A stretch of 64,000 nucleotides of DNA from Bacillota bacterium (GTDB taxonomy: Bacteria > Bacillota > Clostridia > Monoglobales > Firm-18): the NCBI GenBank assembly GCA_023228885.1, contig JALOAJ010000010.1, forward strand, positions 1 through 64,000, read 5' to 3'. Position 1 is the first letter of the stretch. Each line of letters starts with the position of its first letter. The notes beneath the pieces were generated by a model that was given only the letters and a program-made list of their open reading frames with translations, did not search any database and was not told where the DNA came from. Both the position numbers and the translations under genes were made by a program. Below, piece by piece: positions 9,101 through 17,267 of the stretch.

Positions 9101-10871
9101 CTGTGTAACGGTTGTAGGTTTTCATAATCCAATCCTGCAAATACATAATAAATGTCTGTGCGTAAAGCTGATTACCGGATGCCAAAAATTGATTGTTCAT
9201 TATGCTATACCAACTGCTGCCTCTGGATATGTCCTCCTCAAAGCGTGGCGGCGGATTTCCTCCCCGGCTCAAAACCGGGTCGGTTCCGTCATTGATGATA
9301 GGCTGTCTCCATGCAGTTCCGTATTCACCTTCGTAGGAGAACGCAACATTAAATATTGATTGATTGCCGAAATACAGCTCTTCCATAGGAGCATCCGCGC
9401 CTGTTCTGGCTTTATCCGTCCAACCTACATTGCCAAGAGTGAGTGCCACAATCCTTTTCTTGTAATTGGGATGCGGCGGATTGGCAACGGCAGGCTGTAC
9501 CCCATCATTTGCCGGATAGAATCTGCCCCGCATAATCAAGGTGGCGGAGGAAATTTGCTCTCCGGCGTTCATGCCCTGACGAAGGTCGAACATGATATAT
9601 GTTCTTTTTGTTCCCTCATCCACGGGCAGCTTCATCATGCTGTGCGGGTCGGTGTTGGCGGCGGTTCTTATAGAGGTTCTGGATTCGCAGGCATAGATAG
9701 CAGGATCATCGCCAAAAGTTTGATTGGCGTATGGATTGCCTGCCCGCGTGTATGTAATATACTTCGCCGGGATATATTTCGTTGTGTTTCCTACTTTTAC
9801 TTCCAAATAAGGAGATTCTCCCAAAACAGGATAGTAGCCATCCTCCCCTTTTGCTCCCTTTAAAAATTCCGCTTCATATCCGTCCTTGTTTACCGCTAAA
9901 ATCTGGACGGGCATAAGCCAGTTGTAGGTGTTTCGCTCGGTCATAAACCGAACTGCCTGCTCCGTCATTTCAAAAGTTATTTGCTTAAAATCGCTTCCTA
10001 AATAATCCATATAGATGATGTCGCCTACATTCGCGTAACTACTGTTGGCAAGGTGCATATTTTGCAGAAGAAGATTGGCACGCAAGCGGGTTTGACGATC
10101 TGCCGAAGCCGCATTTGTTACGCCGCGCGCCTCTAATTTCTTTTGATAATATTTATATAATTCATCCTTAGCCTTAGCATAATTCCCCTCTATAGCAGCT
10201 TGCTTGACCGAATTCAAATTCACCCCGGGATACGGCGATACATAGTCATAATCCAAAAGCGGAACAGTCATCACTCTTATTCGTCCGCCTACTAAAGCTC
10301 CGGTGGGTCCTTGAAGATTAAACGACTTGCTTTCGCGCACGAAATCGTTTATCACCGGATCCCAAACGCCGAATAATTCCTCATCCATAGGATAATTTCT
10401 CGGCTCGACAAATTCAAAATTACTAAAGTCAAAGCTTACCTGCAAATCAGGGTCTTTGCTGAAAGCAAAGGCATCAATAATTCCCTGCATAGCGAAGGAA
10501 GTATACCCCTCGCTTTGTTCAGACATGGGTTCGATAGACGCCTCGGCTTGAATTTTCATGGATTCTTCCAAACTTTCTTTTGGCGTTTCGCCATTTTCCT
10601 CCAAAGTTTCGTCAGAGATATGGTCACAGTAAATATCCTCACATTCGTCTATGTCTTCCGCGGAATCGTCTATTTCAAAGCCCATATCAACCATCAGCTC
10701 AAGCAGCGCTTTTGGATTATCCTGCAAATATTCCAGGTATTCATCCGTAAACCCAAATTCCTCTAACAGCCCTGAAGCGTTGGTATCTTTACTGGAAAAT
10801 ACCATCGAAGCCGGTGTTAAAGCAAACGAGAAAACCATAACCAATATTAGTGCTAATATTCTTCTTTTCAT
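6123..10871 (-). CDS. Secreted heparinase II/III-like protein with DNRLRE and SLH domains
   Basis: The 1582-residue protein starts with a Sec signal peptide (MKRRILALILVMVFSFALTP) and an acidic linker. A DNRLRE/CBM96-like carbohydrate-binding region follows at about 345-510. The alpha/alpha toroid of a polysaccharide lyase comes next, with DDGACWELAAGYNQY near 735 matching the family's catalytic Tyr/His helix. The heparinase II/III beta domain then contains SHGHWDDNN near 885, fitting the HxHxDxN metal/active-site motif. A Pro/Gly/Ser-rich linker (about 1345-1400) leads to three SLH repeats, which bind secondary wall polymer. The protein should therefore be a wall-anchored lyase for a uronic-acid polysaccharide (heparin-, chondroitin- or alginate-like); the exact substrate cannot be told. 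It lies 22 bp downstream of the SLH protein gene at 10894-13644 and closes the minus-strand locus. Confidence 0.85.
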   Translation of the reverse strand: MKRRILALILVMVFSFALTPASMVFSSKDTNASGLLEEFGFTDEYLEYLQDNPKALLELMVDMGFEIDDSAEDIDECEDIYCDHISDETLEENGETPKESLEESMKIQAEASIEPMSEQSEGYTSFAMQGIIDAFAFSKDPDLQVSFDFSNFEFVEPRNYPMDEELFGVWDPVINDFVRESKSFNLQGPTGALVGGRIRVMTVPLLDYDYVSPYPGVNLNSVKQAAIEGNYAKAKDELYKYYQKKLEARGVTNAASADRQTRLRANLLLQNMHLANSSYANVGDIIYMDYLGSDFKQITFEMTEQAVRFMTERNTYNWLMPVQILAVNKDGYEAEFLKGAKGEDGYYPVLGESPYLEVKVGNTTKYIPAKYITYTRAGNPYANQTFGDDPAIYACESRTSIRTAANTDPHSMMKLPVDEGTKRTYIMFDLRQGMNAGEQISSATLIMRGRFYPANDGVQPAVANPPHPNYKKRIVALTLGNVGWTDKARTGADAPMEELYFGNQSIFNVAFSYEGEYGTAWRQPIINDGTDPVLSRGGNPPPRFEEDISRGSSWYSIMNNQFLASGNQLYAQTFIMYLQDWIMKTYNRYTGGPGVTYPRTSGGRNIPGLVGGGWRKGLDLHSRSSNWPGTISRLMGSKTSPSPMTAEIFTVFLKYAWSMGETHSQYWTNQEAGNNWGTASTNGWFQIMGNYPEFFAIDNPVYDKNGEMLRDSWINILMERIDENTGNMVFDDGACWELAAGYNQYAITTMFGPRNTAESLQFDLQFSDVLIQRMVDLCRALMITTAPGWRNTQIGDGGAYSKSSNFRSDIAKAGYWLEHHPVWGPKVQDIVWVATRGDEKNSKARGTPPDFTSYRYWDSRKVVMRTGWDTNALFLYTSADANDGSHGHWDDNNIIVAGYGDSLLSDSGFYAYDSAGMNLEIRWLYSSRAHNVMQMNDFSSKSHGSSHDKALPITDGSALDQNGRRGLRLGNIMEATVLNDAYDFSRIYSHTYKDLTYRIDPVILPGKGDGSIPHDDGMDYKRNILFVRPNFWIISDHMDPVGENIGKVNKYSQLWHMMPEAGISIDGCIGPFENNTVKMDSRVANTVFVTEAGNGTIRSNRVGGANLMVVPADIDSVEPMLLWGRVHAGTGLFNSPYGVFEKQVKGTTSMDTILFPTRPGISYSVDPAPLDIGVGKGEASAFKANVKDTSGVSNEQYEFSYYILHDLSKKRDIAFGSTTTDGELVYYEKDLNNGRPRRIILRNGSYIKDETEEMFAVQDRGGKTIPELSIEWNGARLSLVSSPNIENDNRSIRYEEIDDRYESVVDLTDIIIYSSVRPVVVTMNGTPQSYSYKDGYVYFNSTPPTGGRPDITPPPISPTSPTNPHGGGRGISSPINPANPDSTGTSGGTEQPNNPDASDKDKMKEQAAGLWSEQELVYLIDHGIVTGSDGSLNLNTQISRAEFTAMILRMLGTELKSSWSGSLFDVSDDEWYTDIVHTAFDIGLIEGSGGYIRPNDPITREEMAKVLIIAYCMSSDGAVSEEPHSFTDHDEISGWATDYIDKAYSLGLIVGYEDGSFGPKQNATREQAMVMTFRLIHSLGVD

Positions 10872-10893
10872 AAATATCCGTTCTCCTTTACTT

Positions 10894-13644
10894 TCATTGG
10901 ACTATCACAATAGCCCGAGGCACAACGCGTGGGTCGCTGCTGCTTACGCTGGTCGCATACACCACAACATACAACGCATTATCCATAAACTCGTCATGAG
11001 TGCCAAGCCTTGCGGTATCATTTTTTAAGTTGTACACAAAAACTGGAGGCGGGCTGCTGATTTGAACATCATAATTCTTTGAAAAACCCATGCCATCGCT
11101 CATATTTATAATATCGACCTTGCGGTTCAGCAATTCGGATACTCGATTATACCGAACATCCGCAATATCACCCACAAACACCTCGGAGTTGACGTCAATA
11201 GAAGTATAAGCTTTAAACACAGACGAATCAAGATGCTGTATAAGAGTATACGCATCAAGCTCATTACTGTTGTTCAGAGAATATTCTATTAACTGTCCGG
11301 TTCTAAGCCCGCTAAAATTATATCCTCCCGCGTGCTCGGATACAAAGAAATCCTCCGGGCCTTTCGATGTGATTATTTTTACGAATGTTCTTTCTTTTTC
11401 CTCCTCATCCAGCTTTTTACTCATTTTATAAACAATCCCGTACTTTGAAATGGAGCTGCCGGGAACATCATATATCATGCTCGCACTGATTACAATCAAA
11501 GCCACACAGGCGCTGTCCTCGTCAAAGTCATAGCCTTCTATCGAGTAGAATTGATTGTTATTAAGCTCAATGTCCGCTAAATAATTATCGTCTTCGGATT
11601 CCTGGTTTATCTGAGGCAGGCACAGCGCGATGGTGCGGTTTCTGATTCCGTAAGCGCCGTTGCCCACATCGCCTGAAAATGTTTTTTCATACGCGTTATA
11701 TTTCTTTCCGACCTGCCAGTCTCGACCGACAAGCTTAGGAGCCGTAAGCTGAGTTATCTGTCCCTTTGCGTTAAGCTGATACTTAAGGGGCAGGGAGGTG
11801 GATTTTATTGCGGTTCCGCCGACATTTGTCCTTTCGTCAAGCATTGCCTGAAAAAACGGTGTGATTTCATTTGTTTTTAATGATCTTATGCCCGTTTCAT
11901 CCTCAAAGGATACCCGGTCGGCAAATTCCAGGGTGCCGATGCCTTTATTTTTTGCTGCGATAGCCGGAACCGATCCTGAGTATGAATCCGGAGACGGTTC
12001 TTCCTCGCTGTCGGAGAACACATTGCCGTATAAAACCTTTGCTAAGGGGCTTTGCATTGTTCTATCCCTCACAGATAGAAGTGCAATATAATTCAAATCA
12101 GAAAGCACTCCTTCGCTAACATATACCACATTTCCCCTGTAATCTAAATTTATGGTCACTTCCTTGCCCAAAAACTTGTTAAAACCACTCTCTTGTGCAA
12201 ATGATTTTCCTAAATCATAGGTTGCACCGCCAATTACTATAAACCCGGGGTCTAAAGAAAATTCCTCAATTATACCGTCAATTTGGCTTCTTGACACATA
12301 TACCTTGATTAAGGTTTCATCCACATCAATAAATATGCTCACTGTATCCCCCGGAGTTATATCCTCAATTGCCACCGGATTGTTGTCCGCATCATATATA
12401 TAGCTTTTAAGATATATGTTTCTGTCATCTTTTAAAATGATACCGGATTTGCCGTTTAAACGCTTATCATGCGAAAAATTAATCCGGTATGATTCAGGAT
12501 TGACTGAGCTGACCACAAAACTTTGATATTCGTTAAAAAGCAGCACATTGTACTCGCTGCCCCCATCATTTGAGATGAATGTAATATATCCTTCCATGAG
12601 TTCTTCCGTGTTTATACTTGCCCAATCCCGCGGCAGGCCATTATATAATAAATCGACATTGGGCGCAATTTTTTTCGTAATGATTTGTTTGTTTTGCTCA
12701 TAGGAAACCTCTTCGTTTGTTAGGCTGATAATATCCTTATTCTCAATAATATCAATGATATTGTTTCTTTCATCGGGTAATATTGATTTAATGATATACT
12801 TATTTGTGCTTTCCTCCAATACTACATAAGCGTCAACCGTAAGACCCAAATAAGATGCGGCATCCGTATTTCCCGCACGTATTACAACATCATCAATCAT
12901 AATTTCATCATCCCTCAGATTGACATTAGGGGCAAGAAGCCATGAATCATAGTTTGCCGTAACAACGCCGCGAACCTTGAAGGTATCATCTTCCTTATTT
13001 AACAAATAATTTCGAAGGGTATCTCCGGATTTCAATGTGTGAGCTCCATCGGAACGGTAGTGACTGGTAATTAGGCGGTTTGCATTCAACGCGTTAAAAA
13101 TCATATACAACGACTCGCAATATGTTATTAGCTCGTTAGCAGGCGTTGATACGCCATTTAAGAGCCTGCAGTACCCCGCCGAAATCAAGTATCCTTCAGG
13201 ATAGCCGCCGTAGTTCTTGGCCTGAGGCTCATATCCCAAGAGCCTTACCAGCATGATGGACGCTTCTAAAACAGTCAGGTTTCTTTCCGGGTGAAAATTT
13301 CCGTCTACATCCCCGTCAATGATTCCCATTGCTGTCAAAAAGCCTATCGCCGGCAAGTACCGATGTTCGCCCGGAACATCCGCGTATTTTGAGGCGCTGC
13401 CGCTTAAAGACTGATCGTCTGAGTTCAAAAGCTTATGCAGCATTTCGGAAAATTCCGCGCGTGTAATATTTTTTCCAAGTTCCCCACCGTCCACATCCCC
13501 CTCTATAACATTAAAGGCTTGCAAATCCAGTATCAGCGCGGAAGACAGGGAGATTTCCGCATGGGAAAAGCCAAGAGGTGTAGCAACCACTGCTAAAACC
13601 ACTGTCAGACAAATAAATTTTTTGAATACTTTTTTAAGCTTCAT
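10894..13644 (-). CDS. SLH-domain surface protein, ~915-residue family, copy 1
   Basis: This 916-residue protein has a signal peptide (MKLKKVFKKFICLTVVLAVV, ending near SHA) and N-terminal SLH-like repeats (about 30-200, with NITRAEFSEMLHKLL and GNFHPERNLTVLEASIMLVRLLGY). After these come about 700 residues of predominantly beta-type sequence with no domain I can name. It is clearly related in length and order to the protein at 54490-57237: both show a GGYPEGYLISAGYCRLLNG-like segment and a GIIEEFS...GATYDL-like segment. Both genes directly precede a heparinase-like gene, here with only a 22-bp gap. It may form the cell-surface base for the lyase or bind polysaccharide; that is inference. Confidence 0.8.
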   Translation of the reverse strand: MKLKKVFKKFICLTVVLAVVATPLGFSHAEISLSSALILDLQAFNVIEGDVDGGELGKNITRAEFSEMLHKLLNSDDQSLSGSASKYADVPGEHRYLPAIGFLTAMGIIDGDVDGNFHPERNLTVLEASIMLVRLLGYEPQAKNYGGYPEGYLISAGYCRLLNGVSTPANELITYCESLYMIFNALNANRLITSHYRSDGAHTLKSGDTLRNYLLNKEDDTFKVRGVVTANYDSWLLAPNVNLRDDEIMIDDVVIRAGNTDAASYLGLTVDAYVVLEESTNKYIIKSILPDERNNIIDIIENKDIISLTNEEVSYEQNKQIITKKIAPNVDLLYNGLPRDWASINTEELMEGYITFISNDGGSEYNVLLFNEYQSFVVSSVNPESYRINFSHDKRLNGKSGIILKDDRNIYLKSYIYDADNNPVAIEDITPGDTVSIFIDVDETLIKVYVSRSQIDGIIEEFSLDPGFIVIGGATYDLGKSFAQESGFNKFLGKEVTINLDYRGNVVYVSEGVLSDLNYIALLSVRDRTMQSPLAKVLYGNVFSDSEEEPSPDSYSGSVPAIAAKNKGIGTLEFADRVSFEDETGIRSLKTNEITPFFQAMLDERTNVGGTAIKSTSLPLKYQLNAKGQITQLTAPKLVGRDWQVGKKYNAYEKTFSGDVGNGAYGIRNRTIALCLPQINQESEDDNYLADIELNNNQFYSIEGYDFDEDSACVALIVISASMIYDVPGSSISKYGIVYKMSKKLDEEEKERTFVKIITSKGPEDFFVSEHAGGYNFSGLRTGQLIEYSLNNSNELDAYTLIQHLDSSVFKAYTSIDVNSEVFVGDIADVRYNRVSELLNRKVDIINMSDGMGFSKNYDVQISSPPPVFVYNLKNDTARLGTHDEFMDNALYVVVYATSVSSSDPRVVPRAIVIVQ

Positions 13645-13680
13645 AATGAACCCCTCTCAATCATCACTTAAGATTATGTA

Positions 13681-14562
13681 CTATCCCTTCACGGCGCCTA
13701 TCATAATTCCTTTGACAAAGTATTTCTGTAAAAACGGATATAAACACAATATCGGAAAGGTTGCGATTACCATTGTCGAATATTTAATCGTTTCACTTAC
13801 CATCTGTGTATCCGCGGCATTTCCCCCGCTTGTCATTGATGCCGTATCATTCACAATCAGTATTTCACGAAGCACTAGCTGCAATGGATATAAATTCCGA
13901 TTTTTAATAAAAATTATCGCATTGAACCAGGCGTTCCAATGATGCACTCCATAGTATAGGATAATCACCGCGACTGTAGGCAGCGACAGCGGCATCACTA
14001 TTCTCCACAAGATGGTAAAATGTCCCGCTCCGTCCATTTTCGCGGATTCCTCCAAGCTGTACGGTATGCACATAAATGCTGTTCTCATAATAATCAGGTT
14101 AAATGTGCCTATCGCGTTCGGTAATATCAATGACCACAGAGTGTCATAGAGACCCAGCTCCCTTACCAATAAGTAAAAGGGTATAAGCCCTCCGCTGAAA
14201 AACATTGTAAACACTATTATCCACATTACCTGCTTTTGGAATACAGCCCTTGGTCTGGATAAAAAATACGCGCCAAAGCTTGTCAGTGTCAAATTCAGTG
14301 CCACTCCGACTATCACAATTACTATTGTGTTTCTGTATCCTATACCAATCATTGAGTTTTGCAAAACCGTTTTATAAGAATCAAATGTAAAACCTAAAGG
14401 GTTCCACAGTATTCCTTGATGTGCCATATGCCGCATCGGCTCTGAAAATGATACCATCAGTATATAGTAAAGGGGATATGCTATAACAAACAATAACGCC
14501 GTCAAAAATGCCTTATTGAAATAATTAAATATTTTTTCGTTTTTTGTGTACTCCAAGCCCAT
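13681..14562 (-). CDS. Sugar ABC transporter permease, YtcP/LplC type
   Basis: This 293-residue membrane protein has about six hydrophobic segments and the permease EAA loop ESAKMDGAGHFTILWRIVMPLSLP, which contacts the ATPase. It ends with the FPFLQKYFVKGIMIGAVKG-type tail seen in CUT1 permeases of the LplC/YtcP group. Together with the 14578-15537 permease it forms the channel for oligosaccharides delivered by the lipoprotein encoded just upstream (15621-17258). It starts 15 bp after the upstream permease gene ends. No ATPase gene is in the window, so a shared MsmK-type ATPase elsewhere is expected. Confidence 0.93.
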   Translation of the reverse strand: MGLEYTKNEKIFNYFNKAFLTALLFVIAYPLYYILMVSFSEPMRHMAHQGILWNPLGFTFDSYKTVLQNSMIGIGYRNTIVIVIVGVALNLTLTSFGAYFLSRPRAVFQKQVMWIIVFTMFFSGGLIPFYLLVRELGLYDTLWSLILPNAIGTFNLIIMRTAFMCIPYSLEESAKMDGAGHFTILWRIVMPLSLPTVAVIILYYGVHHWNAWFNAIIFIKNRNLYPLQLVLREILIVNDTASMTSGGNAADTQMVSETIKYSTMVIATFPILCLYPFLQKYFVKGIMIGAVKG

Positions 14563-14577
14563 ATAAATCCTCCCCTG

Positions 14578-15537
14578 TTACCACAATTTTGTGTCTGCAA
14601 ACTTCCTGGTTATTGTGTTTGCAGATATAAGCAGTATGCAATTTATTAATCCGTTGAACAGCCCCACCGCCGTAGAGTAACTCCAGTTAGCTTCCAATAA
14701 GCCTTTTCTGTATACATACGATGATATCACATCTGCTTTGCTCATAACGGCGTCATTATACAACAGAATAATCTTTTCAAAGCCCACATTCATTAGTCCG
14801 CCGATTCTTAAGATAAGCATTATGATTATCGTTGGAAGCAGGCATGGCAGGGTGATGTTTATAGTTTGCCTTATTCTTCCGGCTCCGTCTATTCTTGCCG
14901 CCTCATACAGCTGCTGGTCTATTCCCACAAGTGCCGACAGATAAATTATCGAGCCCCATCCGACCTCCTGCCATATTCCTGATATTACATAAACCGGCAT
15001 AAATAAGTTGGGTTCTTGCAACATCGTTTTCTGCGGAAAGCCAAATATACCCAGAACCTGCGTAATTACTCCGTTATATCTTGTGAATTCAATTACCATT
15101 CCGCATGTTACGACCAATGACACAAAATGCGGCATATAGCTTAATGTTTGCACAATTCTTTTGAATTTTGTTCCATGAAGCTCGTTTATGAGCAGAGCAA
15201 ATAGTATTGGCGCAGGGAATCCAAATAAAATGGTCGCCAGGCTTATGCGCAGCGTATTGGTAAATGTCCGCGCGAAATACGGCGAACGGAAGAACTCCTC
15301 AAACCATTGGAAACCAACCCACGGGCTGTTCCATAGTCCCTGCGCCGGTGAAAAATGTTTAAAGGATATTATTGCCCCGCCCATTGGGATGTAGCAGAAT
15401 ATAATATAGTACAGCAACACCGGGATAATCATGATGTACAGCGACTTCTCATTTTTTATGAGCGTCCATGTATGCTTTGCTCTACTTCCCAAGCTTATCC
15501 CCCTTTTTTCGGTTCTTGTATTCATATCCATGGTCAT
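14578..15537 (-). CDS. Sugar ABC transporter permease, LplB type
   Basis: The 319-residue protein has six predicted membrane spans and the EAA loop YEAARIDGAGRIRQTINITLP. The segment YIPMGGAIISFKHFSP near residue 50 is typical of LplB-type CUT1 permeases. It partners the YtcP/LplC-type permease encoded immediately downstream and the solute-binding lipoprotein encoded upstream, an arrangement usual for uptake of large oligosaccharides in Bacillota. It is the counterpart of the permease at 44611-45570. Confidence 0.93.
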   Translation of the reverse strand: MTMDMNTRTEKRGISLGSRAKHTWTLIKNEKSLYIMIIPVLLYYIIFCYIPMGGAIISFKHFSPAQGLWNSPWVGFQWFEEFFRSPYFARTFTNTLRISLATILFGFPAPILFALLINELHGTKFKRIVQTLSYMPHFVSLVVTCGMVIEFTRYNGVITQVLGIFGFPQKTMLQEPNLFMPVYVISGIWQEVGWGSIIYLSALVGIDQQLYEAARIDGAGRIRQTINITLPCLLPTIIIMLILRIGGLMNVGFEKIILLYNDAVMSKADVISSYVYRKGLLEANWSYSTAVGLFNGLINCILLISANTITRKFADTKLW

Positions 15538-15620
15538 CTAAGCCTTTCACTGTATATATTTTAATGTCAATTCGAATTAAACAATTTCCTTGTTGCGAAT
15601 TGAAAAATAATATAAATTCC

Positions 15621-17258
15621 TTACCTGTTCATGTACCGGTCGTATGCGTTTTGCTGCATTTTAATGGCGTCTTCAATTCCAAAGCTTTTTAATTGCGTGA
15701 TATACGCATCAAAATTGTCAAGAGATTCCGTTCCCAATAACACCTTTAAGCTATATTCGTCGACATAAGTCTTAACATTGTTTATAATGCTTGAAAATTG
15801 TGCGCTTTCACCCTCACTTATTGAAACCGGAGGCAAAATATGATTTACGGCCTCACTGCTGTTCCACGCGGTAAAAGCTTCCTTTTGGCCTGGCAGCATC
15901 CAATATTGCTCTATATACTCCCTGCGCTGCTCAAAAGGGCCGCTGTAGGTTGCTCTTGCATATGCGGACCACGCCTGCGAAACCGACCAGCCTTCTGGAT
16001 GGTTCATTACAAAATAAGACATTTTGGGGTATCCATCGATTATATTATAGCTTTCGCCTTCCACACCAAAGTTGTACAACATATTCCCTTTTTCGGTGTA
16101 GCCGTAATCGAGGAAACGCGCCGCAAGCTCAACATTTTGGGATTTCGCGGTGATTGCCGTAAATTGATTCGATGCGTCCACAGGGTGTACCATTGATGTA
16201 TATTTCACTGCGTCTCCCCGGTTCTTAACAGGAAACTGCACCGGCAAAAGCTCCGCATTTAAGTCCTGTGCTTCAAATGCAGGCACATATTTACTAAGTG
16301 TTGAACCGGGATAGCATGCGAAGGCCCCTGTCCGGCCGTTTAATACATAGGAGTCCATAGCCTTGCCGTCCGTTGTTCCTATGCCTTTATCAATCAAGTC
16401 CTCCGAGTACCATTTTTGCAGGGTCGCCAGCAGTTCTTTATACTCCGGCAAATACGCTCCGTATTTGACTTGACCATCGTCTATAAAAAATTCTTTTTTT
16501 AACCCATATGCTCCTGAAAATAGGCCGTTTGCAAGAATAAAAAAGGTTCCTTGATCCTTACTTACCGCAAAGGGCGCCGTGGCTCCCTTTTGCACCTTGA
16601 ATGCAGTAAGCATGGCGTGCCAGTCGCTAATGGTTTCGGGAAGCGGTAAATTCAGCTCATCCAGCCAATCCTTGCGAACAACGGGTCCGTACGAGGTCAG
16701 TAATATATCATCTCCGCGTACGAAGGGAAAAGCGAAATACTTACCGCTGTCCGTTTTCACGGCCCTTTCAACATTAGGATTTGCCTCCATATACTTTGTC
16801 ATATTCGGAGCGTAGTTTTTAAACACATCGTTTAAGGGAATGATAATGTTTTCTGCAATAGCCTTTTCAGGGCCACCCGTATATCTGGTTATCCACTTTA
16901 TCTCTATTATGTCCGGAAGGTTGCCGGACGCTATCATTAGATTAAAATCGACATCGCTTTGGCCAGCCGGTGGATGTATATATTGAACCTTTATCCCGGT
17001 TTCATTTTCCAGTTCTTTTCCTAAAGGTGTATCAGTGATGCTCTTGTAATTCGCGCTGATGCTTCCTTGCAAATCAACCCAATAGGTCAGCGTCCTATCT
17101 GTATTGATTGGATACGATGTTTCTCCCGGCTGCGTAACAGGTGATTCCTGGATTATTCCTCCTCCGTTACCGCCTCTGCACGAAATTAACAGGCTGCCCG
17201 CCACCGTAATACAAATTGCCAAAGCTATAATTTTTTTAATTTTCACTATGCTTCCCAT
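15621..17258 (-). CDS. Extracellular solute-binding lipoprotein (CUT1 oligosaccharide type)
   Basis: The 545-residue protein has a lipoprotein signal peptide with lipobox LLISC (Cys near residue 27) followed by a Gly/Pro-rich tether. The body (DRTLTYWVDLQGSIS, NLPDIIEIKW, AARFLDYGYTEKG) fits the large LipO/YtcQ-type family 1 solute-binding proteins. It should capture oligosaccharides and hand them to the two permeases encoded directly downstream. The annotated ATG at 17258 is very close to AGGAG; a GTG at 17246 is an alternative start. It begins only 9 bp after the end of the giant SLH protein gene, so they are in one operon. Confidence 0.9.
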   Translation of the reverse strand: MGSIVKIKKIIALAICITVAGSLLISCRGGNGGGIIQESPVTQPGETSYPINTDRTLTYWVDLQGSISANYKSITDTPLGKELENETGIKVQYIHPPAGQSDVDFNLMIASGNLPDIIEIKWITRYTGGPEKAIAENIIIPLNDVFKNYAPNMTKYMEANPNVERAVKTDSGKYFAFPFVRGDDILLTSYGPVVRKDWLDELNLPLPETISDWHAMLTAFKVQKGATAPFAVSKDQGTFFILANGLFSGAYGLKKEFFIDDGQVKYGAYLPEYKELLATLQKWYSEDLIDKGIGTTDGKAMDSYVLNGRTGAFACYPGSTLSKYVPAFEAQDLNAELLPVQFPVKNRGDAVKYTSMVHPVDASNQFTAITAKSQNVELAARFLDYGYTEKGNMLYNFGVEGESYNIIDGYPKMSYFVMNHPEGWSVSQAWSAYARATYSGPFEQRREYIEQYWMLPGQKEAFTAWNSSEAVNHILPPVSISEGESAQFSSIINNVKTYVDEYSLKVLLGTESLDNFDAYITQLKSFGIEDAIKMQQNAYDRYMNR

Positions 17259-17267
17259 CTCCTGTCA

